64,000 nucleotides of DNA from Streptomyces lomondensis (GTDB lineage Bacteria; Actinomycetota; Actinomycetes; Streptomycetales; Streptomycetaceae): NCBI RefSeq assembly GCF_014651035.1, contig NZ_BMWC01000004.1, forward strand, positions 651,613 through 715,612, written 5' to 3'. The position numbers were made by a program, and so were the translations under genes. Positions 21,837 through 30,209 of this stretch are shown piece after piece; within the stretch, counting starts at the first letter, position 1; every line of letters starts with the position of its first letter. The notes beneath the pieces are model-generated. The model did not search any database and had not been told where the DNA came from. It saw only the letters and a program-made list of their open reading frames with translations.

Positions 21837-23513
21837 TCAGTCCGGGTAGCGGGGCGTCCACTGCGCCTGTGCGATCGCCTTGCGCAGGTCCTCCTCCGTC
21901 GCCTGCGGGGCCACCCCGTCCTCGACGGCGGCGAGGGCCGCGGCCAGGGCGATCTCGCGTGCGGACTCCCGCATGCCGGCCAGGGGCGGCAGCAGCGGCA
22001 CGGGACCGTCGACACCGTCCGCCGCCCGTACCGCGCACTGCGCGACGGCCCGGGCGGCGGCCACGAGCATGCGGTCGGTGACGCGCGTGGCGCGGCTCGC
22101 GGTCACCGCGAGGCCCATGGCCGGGAAGACGTACACGTTGTTCGACTGCGCCACCGGCACCTCGTGTCCGTCCACCGTCAGCGGCGGGAAGGGCGAACCG
22201 GTGGCGATCAGCGCCCGGCCGTCGGTCCAGCGCGTGAGGTCCGCGGGCTCGGCCTCGGAGTGGGAGGTGGGGTTGGACAGCGGGAAGACGACGGGCCGTT
22301 CGCAGGTCGAGGCCATCTGCCGCACGATCTCCTCGGTGAACGCGCCGTGCGCCGTCGACAGCCCGATGAGCGCCGTCGGCTCGACCCGGCGCACCACTTC
22401 GGCGAGGCCGGTGCCGTCCCAGCCGGCCACCTCGCTGTCGTCGCGTGCGAACGCCCGCTGCTGCGGCGTCAGTTCGGAGCGCGATCGCACCAGCAGGCCG
22501 TCGATGTCGAGGATCCAGAACCGTGCCGTGGCCTCCTCCTCCGGCAGGCCCTCCTCGACCATGGCCGCACGGATCATGTCGGCGACACCGATCGCGGCCG
22601 AACCGGCGCCCAGGATCACCACGCGCTGGTCGGGCAGCGGGGTGCCGGCCACGTTCGCCGCGGTGGACAGGGCCCCGAGGGTGACGGCCGCCGTGCCCTG
22701 GATGTCGTCGTTGAACGTGAGCAGCCGGTCGCGGTAGCGGGCGAGGATCGGGTGGGCGTGCGCGGTGGCGAAGTCCTCCCACTGGAGCAGCGTCCCCGGC
22801 AGCTCCGCCTCGACCGCCGAGACGAACGCCTCGATCATCTCGTCGTACTCGGCGCCGGTCAGCCTGCGGGCGCGGCGGCCCAGGTAGCGCGGGTTGTCGA
22901 GCAGGTCCTCGTTGTCCGTGCCGACGTCCAGCAGGATCGGCAGGGTGCGGGCGGGGTGGATGCCGCCGATCGCCGTGTAGAGGCTGAGCTTGCCGATCGG
23001 GATGCCCATGCCGCCGACGCCCTGGTCGCCCAGGCCGAGGATGCGCTGCCCGTCGGTGACGACGATGACGTCCACGTCCTGGTTGCCGTGCGGGCGGTTG
23101 CGCAGGATGTCGCGGAAGCGGTGCCGGTCCTCCCAGCTCAGGAACAGCCCGCGCGGCCGGCGGTAGATCTCGCTGAACCGCCGGCAGGCCTCACCCACCG
23201 TCGGCGTGTAGACGATGGGCAGCAGCTCCTCCAAGTGCTCGGTGACCAGACGGTAGAAGAGCACCTCGTTGGTGTCCTGCAGCTGCCGCAGGTAGATGTG
23301 CCGGTTGAGGGGCTTGTCGTAGCCGTGGAACGCCTCGTAGGCCCGGGCGACCTGCTCGTCCAGCGTCTCCACGGCGGGCGGCAGCAGCCCGTCGAGCCCG
23401 AGCTCCTCGCGCTCGCGCCGGCTGAAGGCGGTGCCCTTGTTGACCAGCGGGTCGGCCAGGGTCGTGACGGCGGGGCTGGTGGTCGGGCGGGGGTGGTTCA
23501 TCGGCTGGTCCAT
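21837..23513 (-). CDS. NAD(P)-dependent malic enzyme
   Basis: About 558 residues from the ATG at 23513. The long malic-enzyme form is clear: RHIYLRQLQDTNEVLFYRLV, the active-site Tyr in VYTPTVGEACRRFSE, VVTDGQRILGLGDQGVGGMG, QWEDFATAHAHPIL with metal ligands, FNDDIQGTAAVTLGAL, the dinucleotide loop ILGAGSAAIGVADMI, and FPLSNPTSHSEAEP near the C-terminus. It decarboxylates malate to pyruvate with NAD+ or NADP+. The acidic residue at the end of the second Rossmann strand (WILDIDGLL) favours NAD, as in MaeA-type enzymes. The gene is monocistronic and divergent from a DUF6069 gene. Confidence 0.95.
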   Translation of the reverse strand: MDQPMNHPRPTTSPAVTTLADPLVNKGTAFSRREREELGLDGLLPPAVETLDEQVARAYEAFHGYDKPLNRHIYLRQLQDTNEVLFYRLVTEHLEELLPIVYTPTVGEACRRFSEIYRRPRGLFLSWEDRHRFRDILRNRPHGNQDVDVIVVTDGQRILGLGDQGVGGMGIPIGKLSLYTAIGGIHPARTLPILLDVGTDNEDLLDNPRYLGRRARRLTGAEYDEMIEAFVSAVEAELPGTLLQWEDFATAHAHPILARYRDRLLTFNDDIQGTAAVTLGALSTAANVAGTPLPDQRVVILGAGSAAIGVADMIRAAMVEEGLPEEEATARFWILDIDGLLVRSRSELTPQQRAFARDDSEVAGWDGTGLAEVVRRVEPTALIGLSTAHGAFTEEIVRQMASTCERPVVFPLSNPTSHSEAEPADLTRWTDGRALIATGSPFPPLTVDGHEVPVAQSNNVYVFPAMGLAVTASRATRVTDRMLVAAARAVAQCAVRAADGVDGPVPLLPPLAGMRESAREIALAAALAAVEDGVAPQATEEDLRKAIAQAQWTPRYPD

Positions 23514-23684
23514 GAGGTGACGTGTTCCCGCGACCGGCCGGTCCGTGCGCGTGACGTGTGCCATCCGGACGAACCGCCGTGCCTCTCCGGAAACCTTCCC
23601 CGGCACCGATGAGTTCTGCCGCGCCGCCCCGTCTACCCCTGCGAAAGGCATACCGAGCCCCAACAGCCCGCAGGAGACAGTGAC

Positions 23685-24155
23685 ATGAGTGTGACGACCC
23701 CTCAGACCCAGGCCGCGCAGACCGGTTCCCGGAGCAGCTCCGGCCTTCTTTCCACCCGCCCGGTATGGCTGGTCGGTGTCCTGGCGACGCTCGCCGGTGC
23801 CGTCGTGACGGAGGCGTTCGCGCTGGTCGCACGGGCGGCCGGGGTCCCGATGGAGGCGGCGAGCCCGGGGGCCGCGGAGGCCGCGGAGATCCCGGTCGGC
23901 GGCTTCTTCGGCGGGGTGGTGTTCTGGTCGGTCGCCGGGATCGTCCTCGCGGTCGTGCTCGCCCGCTGGGCCAGGCAGCCCGCCCGCACCTTCACGGTGA
24001 CCACCGTCGCGCTCACCGTCCTGTCCCTCGCCGGCCCGGCTGTCGCCCCGCACACGGCCACCTCCACCCAGATCGTCCTGGCCGCGTCCCACGGGGTGGC
24101 CGCCGCGGTGATCATTCCCCTGCTGGCCCGGCGGCTGTCCCACGGGCAGCGGTGA
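23685..24155 (+). CDS. DUF6069-like small membrane protein
   Basis: The 156-residue protein has a polar N-terminus and four membrane helices (PVWLVGVLATLAGAVVTEAF, VGGFFGGVVFWSVAGIVLAV, TVTTVALTVLSLAGPAVAP, QIVLAASHGVAAAVIIPLL). The pattern, with a short outside loop after helix 1 (GVPMEAASPG) and a terminal HGVAAAVIIPLLARRL, is that of the actinobacterial DUF6069 family. Role unknown. It starts at an ATG after GGAGACAG, divergent from the malic enzyme gene. It is separated by 205 bp from the hydrogenase operon, so probably not part of it. Confidence 0.75.
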   Translation: MSVTTPQTQAAQTGSRSSSGLLSTRPVWLVGVLATLAGAVVTEAFALVARAAGVPMEAASPGAAEAAEIPVGGFFGGVVFWSVAGIVLAVVLARWARQPARTFTVTTVALTVLSLAGPAVAPHTATSTQIVLAASHGVAAAVIIPLLARRLSHGQR

Positions 24156-24360
24156 CGCCGCCCCCCGACACCCGGAATCCCGACACCGGCCCGTCGCGCA
24201 TCGCCGCCGACGGGCCGTCGTCATGTCCGCGACGCCGCCCGCGGAAGCAGCCCCGGCAACCCGAACAGCCCAGTACCGCTGCGCCGGAGGAGGCGACGGT
24301 GGATGAGCGGGGTGAAAGTGGTGGAAGGCATGCGCATACACACCGGGACGAGGAGGCGCG

Positions 24361-25875
24361 ATGGCGGAGGCAGCGGTCGAGGTAGGCGCGGCGAGCGCCG
24401 CCACGCGGGGCGGCGCGGACCGGTCCGTCTTCGAGCAGCTCAGCGCCGTCGCCGACGCCGTCCTCTACGAGGGCTACCTCCTCTACCCCTACCGCCGTTC
24501 CTCGGCCAAGAACCGCGTCCGATGGCAGTTCGGGGTGCTGTTCCCCCGGGACTGGGTGGAGGCGGACGGTCCTGTCGTCCCCGGCGTCTCCGGCTCCGCC
24601 GACTCCTGGTACCAGCAGACCGAGTGCCTGGTGCGGCTCCGGCGGCCCGGCAGCGCCTCCGTACGCGTGCGGATCCGCTACCTCCAGTTGCAGCGCAAGC
24701 AGGTGCAGGACCCCGGGCACCGGCCCGTCGAGTCGCTGCGCACCGACGACGGCACCGTGCACCTGACCTTCGACGAGGCCGTACCGCGCGAAACCGGCAT
24801 CGAGGTCCCGCTCGACGAGCTCCTGCGCGGCGGACGCACCGTCGCGGTGGGCGCCGCGGCCGGCGAGGACATCGAGCCGCTGCCCAAGGGCGCCGGGCGG
24901 GTGGTGCGGCAGCGCGCAGCGGTACGGGCCGAGACCACCGTCACCGCCGAGCGGCTCTCCGACGACCTGTGCCGGCTGCGCGTACGGACCACGAACACCG
25001 CGCCCGCGCCGGCCCCGCGCACCCCGCGTGACGAGGCACTGCGCCGGGCCCTCATCGCCACCCACACCCTCATCGGCGGTGAAGGCGTGGAGTTCGTCTC
25101 GCTCATCGACCCGCCCACGGACCTTGAAGCGCCCGCGCGCGCCTGCCGCAACGAGTTCACCTTCCCCGTCCTCGGCGGTAGGGCCGAGGACGCCGGACAC
25201 GTCCTGCTGTCCGCGCCGATCATCCTGCCCGACCACCCCCAGGTGGCCCCCGAGAGCCCGGGCGACCTGCACGACGCCGCCGAGATCGACGAGATCCTCA
25301 CGCTGCGCACGATGCTGCTGACCGACGAGGAGAAGCGCGAGGCCCGGGCCACCGACCCCAGGGCGGCCGCGATCCTCGACCGCGTCGACACCATGCCGCA
25401 GGAGGTCTTCGAACGACTGCACGGCGCTGTCCGCTCCCTGGCACCGGCCGCCCCGCCGGCCTCGGCTCCCGCCGACCGCCCCTCCTGGTGGCAGGAGGGC
25501 GCCGACGACGGCCTCTCCCCGTCCACCGACACCGTGCTCGTCGACGGCGTCCGCCTCGGCGGCGGCAGCCGCGTACGGCTGCGCCCCCGCGGACGCGGCG
25601 CCGACGCCCAGGACATGTTCCTGGCCGGGCGGACCGCCGAGGTGGCCGCCGTCTTCCACGACGTCGACGGCAGCGTGCACCTCGCCGTCACCCTCGACGA
25701 CGACCCCGCGGCCGAACTGCACTCCTGGTACGGCCGCTTCCACTACTTCCGGCCCGACGAGCTCGAACCCCTCGGGCCCGCCGGATCCCCGGACGAGCCG
25801 CCGGCACCGGCTCCCGCCGCGGCCCAGACGCGGCACACGACCGACTCCGAGACCCCCGCAGCGGAGGCCGAGTGA
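24361..25875 (+). CDS. Hydrogenase-operon protein of unknown function (504 aa)
   Basis: This opens the hydrogenase operon; its stop lies 1 bp before the small-subunit start, so it is surely co-expressed. No catalytic family is recognised. The N-terminal half (YEGYLLYPYRRSSAKNRVRW, FGVLFPRDW, ECLVRLRRPGSASVRVRIRY) is beta-rich. The middle reads HTLIGGEGVEFVSLIDPP and FTFPVLGG. A helical stretch with DEILTLRTMLLTDEEKREAR follows, and the C-terminal domain (GSRVRLRPRGRGADAQDMFL, AAVFHDVDGSVHLAVTLDDD) looks like a small SH3-like barrel. The tail is Pro/Ala-rich with RHTTDSET. Genes of this kind sit beside group 1h hydrogenases in actinomycetes and are presumed to aid assembly or electron transfer. 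There is no signal peptide. Confidence 0.7.
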   Translation: MAEAAVEVGAASAATRGGADRSVFEQLSAVADAVLYEGYLLYPYRRSSAKNRVRWQFGVLFPRDWVEADGPVVPGVSGSADSWYQQTECLVRLRRPGSASVRVRIRYLQLQRKQVQDPGHRPVESLRTDDGTVHLTFDEAVPRETGIEVPLDELLRGGRTVAVGAAAGEDIEPLPKGAGRVVRQRAAVRAETTVTAERLSDDLCRLRVRTTNTAPAPAPRTPRDEALRRALIATHTLIGGEGVEFVSLIDPPTDLEAPARACRNEFTFPVLGGRAEDAGHVLLSAPIILPDHPQVAPESPGDLHDAAEIDEILTLRTMLLTDEEKREARATDPRAAAILDRVDTMPQEVFERLHGAVRSLAPAAPPASAPADRPSWWQEGADDGLSPSTDTVLVDGVRLGGGSRVRLRPRGRGADAQDMFLAGRTAEVAAVFHDVDGSVHLAVTLDDDPAAELHSWYGRFHYFRPDELEPLGPAGSPDEPPAPAPAAAQTRHTTDSETPAAEAE

Positions 25876-25876
25876 C

Positions 25877-26965
25877 ATGACAATCCACAGCAGCACCACC
25901 GAAGTCAGCAAGGAGCCCGAGCGGGCCGAGGACCGGCAGGGCATAGACGAGATCACCATCCTCTGGATCTCCGAAGGCATGAGCTGCGACGGCGACACCG
26001 TCTCGCTCACCGCCGCCGACCAGCCCTCCATCGAGGACCTGGTGCTCGGCCTGATCCCGGGCCTGCCCAAGGTGAACCTGGTCAACAAGGTGCTCTCCCC
26101 GAGCCTCGGAGGCGAGGACTTCCTCGCCCCCTACCGGGCGGCCGTACGGGGCGAACTCGCCCCGTTCATCCTCGTGATCGAGGGCTCGATCCCCAACCAG
26201 AACATCATCGAGGGCGACGGCTACTGGACGTCCTTCGGCAACGACCCGGAGACCGGCGAGCCGCAGACCCTCAACTGGTGGATCGACCAACTGGCGCCCA
26301 AGGCCTGGGCGGTGGTCGCCGCCGGCACCTGCGCCACCTTCGGCGGCATCCACGCCATGTCCGGCAACCCCACCGGCTGCATGGGCCTCGCCGACTACCT
26401 CGGCTGGGACTACACCTCCCAGGCCGGACTGCCGGTCGTCAACGTGCCGGGCTGTCCGATCCAGCCCGAGAACTTCATGGAGACCCTGATCTGGGTCCTC
26501 TACCACGCGGCCGGCTCCGCACCACCGCCCCCGCTCGACCACATGCTGCGCCCGCAGTGGCTGTTCGGGAAGACCGTCCACGAAGGCTGCGACCGCGGCT
26601 CCTACTACGAGCAGGCCAGCTTCGCCAAGGACTACAACTCGCCCAAGTGCCTGGTCAAGACGGGCTGCTGGGGTCCGGTCGTCAACTGCAACGTGCCCAA
26701 GCGCGGCTGGATGGGCGGCATCGGCGGCTGCCCGAACGTCGGCGGCATCTGCATCGGCTGCACGATGCCCGGCTTCCCCGACGCGTTCATGCCGTTCATG
26801 GACGAACCCCCGGGCGGCACCCTGTCGTCCCTGGCCATCAAGCCGTACGGGGCCGTCATCCGCCGGCTGCGCGGCATGACCAACGAACTGGTCAACCACG
26901 AGCCCAAGTGGCGCCACAACAAGCGCAAGCTGACCAGCGGCTACGACCCGCGCTGGCGGCCCTGA
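25877..26965 (+). CDS. hhyS: Group 1h (high-affinity) [NiFe]-hydrogenase small subunit
   Basis: The 362-residue FeS subunit reads MSCDGDTVSLTAADQPSIED at the proximal-cluster site, where standard small subunits have CxxC. The second Cys is replaced by Asp, as described for the actinobacterial-type hydrogenase of Ralstonia eutropha. Other cluster ligands are visible: CATFGGIHAMSGNPTGCMG, NVPGCPIQPENF, and the distal and medial motifs HEGCDRGSYYEQ, PKCLVKTGCWGPVVNCN, GGCPNVGGICIGCTMPGFPD. No Tat signal peptide is present. The enzyme oxidises trace H2 and passes electrons toward the respiratory chain. The 504-aa gene stops one base before its start. A 27-residue coupled mini-ORF separates it from the large subunit. 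Confidence 0.95.
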   Translation: MTIHSSTTEVSKEPERAEDRQGIDEITILWISEGMSCDGDTVSLTAADQPSIEDLVLGLIPGLPKVNLVNKVLSPSLGGEDFLAPYRAAVRGELAPFILVIEGSIPNQNIIEGDGYWTSFGNDPETGEPQTLNWWIDQLAPKAWAVVAAGTCATFGGIHAMSGNPTGCMGLADYLGWDYTSQAGLPVVNVPGCPIQPENFMETLIWVLYHAAGSAPPPPLDHMLRPQWLFGKTVHEGCDRGSYYEQASFAKDYNSPKCLVKTGCWGPVVNCNVPKRGWMGGIGGCPNVGGICIGCTMPGFPDAFMPFMDEPPGGTLSSLAIKPYGAVIRRLRGMTNELVNHEPKWRHNKRKLTSGYDPRWRP

Positions 26966-27048
26966 TGAGACCCGCGACCCACCACACCACCCGCAGCGAG
27001 GGCGCGACCCTCCACACCACCGACAGTGAGGGGCAGTACCGCAGATGA
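26965..27048 (+). CDS. Coupled 27-residue mini-ORF between hydrogenase subunit genes
   Basis: The small-subunit stop overlaps this ATG (TGATG at 26963-26967). Its own stop overlaps the large-subunit start (ATGA at 27045-27048). The peptide is built from two tandem 10-residue units, ATHHTTRSEG and ATLHTTDSEG, encoded by a 30-bp direct repeat (26976-27005 and 27006-27035, about 25 of 30 identical), and ends QYRR. A similar RHTTDSET occurs near the end of the 504-aa protein upstream. The exact stop-start overlaps at both ends suggest it is translated, at least to keep ribosomes moving from one subunit gene to the next. Whether the peptide itself acts is open. Confidence 0.45.
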   Translation: MRPATHHTTRSEGATLHTTDSEGQYRR

Positions 27049-28838
27049 CCACCACCGAGGCCCGGCCCACCGAGCGCAAACCACCCCAGCTCGTGGACAT
27101 GTCCTGGGATCCGATCACCCGGATCATCGGGAACCTGGGCATCTACACGAAGATCGACTTCGCCAACCGGGAAGTCGTGGAATGCCACAGCACCTCGTCG
27201 CTCTTCCGCGGCTACTCGGTGTTCATGAAGGGCAAGGACCCGCGCGACGCGGGCTTCATCACGTCCCGGATCTGCGGCATCTGCGGCGACAACCACACCA
27301 CCTGCTCCGACTACGCCCAGCAGATGGCCTACGGCGTCAAGCCGCCGCCGCTGGCCGACTACATCGTCAACCTCGGCGAAGCGGCCGAGTACATGTTCGA
27401 CCACACGATCTTCCAGGACAACCTGGTCTTCGTGGACTTCTGCGAGGCGATGGTCAAGGCCACCAACCCCGGTGTGCTGGCCCGCGCCGAACGCACCGAG
27501 GCGCCTCGTGGCGACATCCACGGCTACCGCACGATCGCGGACATCATGAAGGCCTTCAACCCCTTCGAGGGCGAGGTCTACAAGGAGGCCCTGAAGGTCA
27601 GCCGGGTCACCCGCGAGATGTTCTGCCTGATGGAGGGACGGCACGTCCACCCGTCCACGCTCTATCCCGGCGGCGTGGGCACCATGCCCCAGCCGAACAC
27701 CTTCACCGACTACCTCAGCCGGCTCATGCGGGTCATCGACTTCGTGAAGAAGGCCGTCGCCATGAACGACGACGTCTTCGACTTCTTCTACGAGGCGCTG
27801 CCCGGCTACGAGGAGGTCGGCCGCCGCCGGGTGCTGCTGGGCTGCTGGGGTGCCTTCCAGGACCCCAAGACGGTCGACTACCGGTACGAGACGATGAACT
27901 CCTGGGGCAAGGACATGTACGTCACCCCGGGCATCATCGTCGACGGCGAGCTCGTCACCAACAACCTCGTCGACATCAACCTCGGCCTGCGCATCCTGCT
28001 GGGCAGCTCGTACTACGAGGACTGGGTCAACGAGACGCCCTTCGTCACCCACGACCCGCTCGGCAACCCCGTCGACATGCGCCACCCGTGGAACCAGACC
28101 ACCGTCCCGGTGCCGCAGAAGCGCAACTTCGACGACAAGTACAGCTGGGTCATGAGCCCGCGCTGGTTCGACCAGCGCACCGGCGACCACCTCGCCCTGG
28201 ACACCGGCGGCGGCCCGCTCGCCCGCCTGTGGTCGACCGCGCTGAACGGCCTGGTCGACACCCCGTACGTCAAGGCCACCGGCCACAGCGTGCGCATCTC
28301 CCTCCCCAAGGGCGAGTCCCTGCCGGAGACCACCCTGGAGTGGCGCATCCCGCAGTGGAGCAACACCATCGAACGCGACCGCGCCCGGCCGTACTTCATC
28401 GCCTACGCCGCCGCCATGGCCCTCCAGTTCCTGGAGGAGTCCATGGGACTGATCCGCGCCGGCGAGACCAAGGTGTTCGAGAACTACGAGGTGCCCGACG
28501 AGGCGATCGGCTGCGGCTTCCACGAGGCGGTGCGCGGCGTCCTCTCCCACCACCTGGTGATCAAGGACAAGAAGATCGCCAACTACCACCCGTACCCGCC
28601 CACCCCGTGGAACGCCAGCCCCCGCGACATGTACGGCACACCCGGCCCGTACGAGGACGCCGTCCAGGGCCAGCCGATCTTCGAGGAGAACGGGCCGGAC
28701 GACTTCAAGGGCGTCGACATCATGCGCACCGTCCGCAGCTTCGACCCCTGCCTGCCGTGCGGTGTCCACATGTACGTCGGCAAGGGCAAGACGCTCACCA
28801 CTCTCCACTCGCCGACCTACGGGGCGAACCATGGCTGA
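27045..28838 (+). CDS. hhyL: Group 1h [NiFe]-hydrogenase large subunit
   Basis: The 597-residue catalytic subunit has both NiFe-site motifs: RICGICGDNHTTC near residue 75 (L1) and DPCLPCGVHM near residue 570 (L2). These four Cys bind Ni and the Fe(CN)2CO unit. The tail after the L2 His is MYVGKGKTLTTL and about ten more residues, which the maturation protease at 36496-37059 may remove. The N-terminus (LVDMSWDPITRIIGNLGIYT) and RDAGFITSR are characteristic of the high-affinity group known from Streptomyces spores and soil actinobacteria. Its stop overlaps the NifU-like gene start (ATGGCTGA). Confidence 0.96.
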   Translation: MTTTEARPTERKPPQLVDMSWDPITRIIGNLGIYTKIDFANREVVECHSTSSLFRGYSVFMKGKDPRDAGFITSRICGICGDNHTTCSDYAQQMAYGVKPPPLADYIVNLGEAAEYMFDHTIFQDNLVFVDFCEAMVKATNPGVLARAERTEAPRGDIHGYRTIADIMKAFNPFEGEVYKEALKVSRVTREMFCLMEGRHVHPSTLYPGGVGTMPQPNTFTDYLSRLMRVIDFVKKAVAMNDDVFDFFYEALPGYEEVGRRRVLLGCWGAFQDPKTVDYRYETMNSWGKDMYVTPGIIVDGELVTNNLVDINLGLRILLGSSYYEDWVNETPFVTHDPLGNPVDMRHPWNQTTVPVPQKRNFDDKYSWVMSPRWFDQRTGDHLALDTGGGPLARLWSTALNGLVDTPYVKATGHSVRISLPKGESLPETTLEWRIPQWSNTIERDRARPYFIAYAAAMALQFLEESMGLIRAGETKVFENYEVPDEAIGCGFHEAVRGVLSHHLVIKDKKIANYHPYPPTPWNASPRDMYGTPGPYEDAVQGQPIFEENGPDDFKGVDIMRTVRSFDPCLPCGVHMYVGKGKTLTTLHSPTYGANHG

Positions 28839-29367
28839 GCCCGCCGCCGCACGGCTGTCCGACCCGGACGTCGAGGCCCGGCTCGCCCGGCTCGACGAGG
28901 CCCTGGAAGCCCTCGCGTCCCTCCCCGGCCCCGCCACCGAGGCGGTCCGGCTGCTGACCGAGGTCTACGGCGAGGCCCTGGCCCGCGTCCTGGACCGGGC
29001 GGACGAGGAGCTGGCCGCACGTCTCACCGAGGACGAGCTGCTGGGGCACCTGCTGGTGCTGCACGACATCCACCCCGAGCCGGCCGAACGCCGGGCGGCC
29101 CGCGCGGTCGAACGGCTGCGGCCGGCCGTCCAGGAGCGGGGCGGGGACGTGGAGTGGGCCGGAGTGGAGGGCGAGGTGGCCCGGGTGCGTATGACCACGG
29201 GCGGCGGCTGCGGCTCCGGCTGCGGCGGCGGAACGTCCGAGGTCACCGACGCGGTCCGGGCGGCGGTGCTCGCCGTGGCCCCCGAGCTGACGGCCGTGGA
29301 GCCGCTGACCGACACCGCCCCAGCCTTCGTACCGCTGGCCACGCTCACGCACCGGGGCGCGCGGTGA
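28831..29367 (+). CDS. NifU-domain protein of the hydrogenase operon
   Basis: The protein has about 178 residues and its ATG overlaps the large-subunit stop by 8 bp. The N-terminal 100 residues are helical and charged (LARLDEALEALASLPG, LLTEVYGEALARVLDRADEE) with HLLVLHDIHPEPAERRA. The C-terminal part has the NifU C-domain pattern: VEWAGVEGEVARVRM followed by a Gly/Cys-rich loop and TDAVRAAVLAVAPELTAVEP. In NifU the loop holds CxxC, which binds a transient FeS cluster. Here it reads GGGCGSGCGGG, a CxxxC. It may deliver clusters to the small subunit or be the electron exit. The next gene start overlaps its stop by 4 bp. Confidence 0.75.
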   Translation: MAEPAAARLSDPDVEARLARLDEALEALASLPGPATEAVRLLTEVYGEALARVLDRADEELAARLTEDELLGHLLVLHDIHPEPAERRAARAVERLRPAVQERGGDVEWAGVEGEVARVRMTTGGGCGSGCGGGTSEVTDAVRAAVLAVAPELTAVEPLTDTAPAFVPLATLTHRGAR

Positions 29368-29960
29368 CCACCGACCGGGCGCTGGCCCGCCTCATCCGCT
29401 CCTCCGCCGAGCGCACGGCGGCGGAGGAGACGGAGGTGTGCGACCTGTGCGCCGCGCCGGTCGCCGAGGAGCACGCCCACCTGTACGACACCGGGCAGGA
29501 CGAGGTGCGCTGCGCCTGCGGCCCCTGCTCGGTGCTGTTCGCCGAAGCCGGGGCCGGGGCCGGGCAGTACCGGCTGGTGCCCCGGCGCCGGGTCCGGCTG
29601 CCCAAGGTCGATACGGCGATGCTCGGCGTACCGGTCGGCCTGGTGTTCTTCGTGCCCCGGGCGGACGGCGCCGTCACCGCCCAGGGCCCGAGCCCGGCCG
29701 GCACCATGCGCTGGGAGGTGGACGCGGCGGCCTGGCAGGAGCTGGCCCGGACGTGTCCGCGGATCGCGACCGTGGAACCCGAGGTGGAGGCGCTGCTGGT
29801 GAACACCGTCCACGGCCTCGACCACCACTGGATCGTGCCGATCGACGACTGCTACCGGATGGTCGCCGTCGTACGCCGGGAGTGGCGCGGCCTGTCCGGC
29901 GGCGGCCGGATCTGGCCGGCCGTCGAGCGGTTCTTCGAGGACCTCACCGAGCGGTCATGA
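29364..29960 (+). CDS. DUF5947-like protein of the hydrogenase operon
   Basis: The 198-residue protein starts with GTG overlapping the NifU-like stop (GTGA). It carries two Cys pairs near the N-terminus, CDLCAAPVAEEHAHLYD and CACGPCSVLF, which resemble a zinc- or FeS-binding ribbon. A beta-rich body follows (YRLVPRRRVRLPKV, VGLVFFVPR, MRWEVDAAAWQEL) and then LLVNTVHGLDHHWIVPIDDC and REWRGLSGGGRIWPAVERFF. The last motif resembles the DUF5947 family that accompanies actinobacterial hydrogenases. A role in assembly or electron transfer is inferred from position only. HypA and the two small genes follow. Confidence 0.7.
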   Translation: MTTDRALARLIRSSAERTAAEETEVCDLCAAPVAEEHAHLYDTGQDEVRCACGPCSVLFAEAGAGAGQYRLVPRRRVRLPKVDTAMLGVPVGLVFFVPRADGAVTAQGPSPAGTMRWEVDAAAWQELARTCPRIATVEPEVEALLVNTVHGLDHHWIVPIDDCYRMVAVVRREWRGLSGGGRIWPAVERFFEDLTERS

Positions 29961-30002
29961 GCACGCACTCCGCAGGTCGGAGGCGAGGAAGGAGAACATC
30001 CC

Positions 30003-30209
30003 ATGGGCAGCATCAGAGTGGGCCGGGCGCAGACGAAGCCCGACACGCCCACGCATGTGACCGGCATGCACCAGGGCAACAAGGGACGGTACGAGGACCA
30101 GAAGGGGCACAACGAGGACGGCACCGCCGACGCGCGCCGCTCCACGGGGATCCACTGGAAGCGGCATGACGCCCTCGCGGAGACCATGCCGAACATCTCG
30201 CCGGGATGA
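30003..30209 (+). CDS. Small conserved-looking protein of the hydrogenase operon
   Basis: The 68-residue hydrophilic protein begins MGSIRVGRAQTKPDTPTHV, contains TGMHQGNKGRYEDQKGHNED, DARRSTGIHWKRHD, and ends MPNISPG. It has no membrane helix, no Cys, several His and many Gly/Asn, so it may be unstructured alone. It has a good ribosome-binding site (GGAGAACATCCC region) and its stop overlaps the next start (ATGA). I know of no function. The composition is compatible with a metal or protein-binding helper. Confidence 0.6.
   Translation: MGSIRVGRAQTKPDTPTHVTGMHQGNKGRYEDQKGHNEDGTADARRSTGIHWKRHDALAETMPNISPG

Noticed and set aside
23514..24404. Minus-strand extension before malic enzyme
   Set aside because: The frame stays open to 24404, but sequence beyond 23513 overlaps the DUF6069 gene and shows no malic-enzyme likeness. 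The family N-terminus starts at MDQPMNH.
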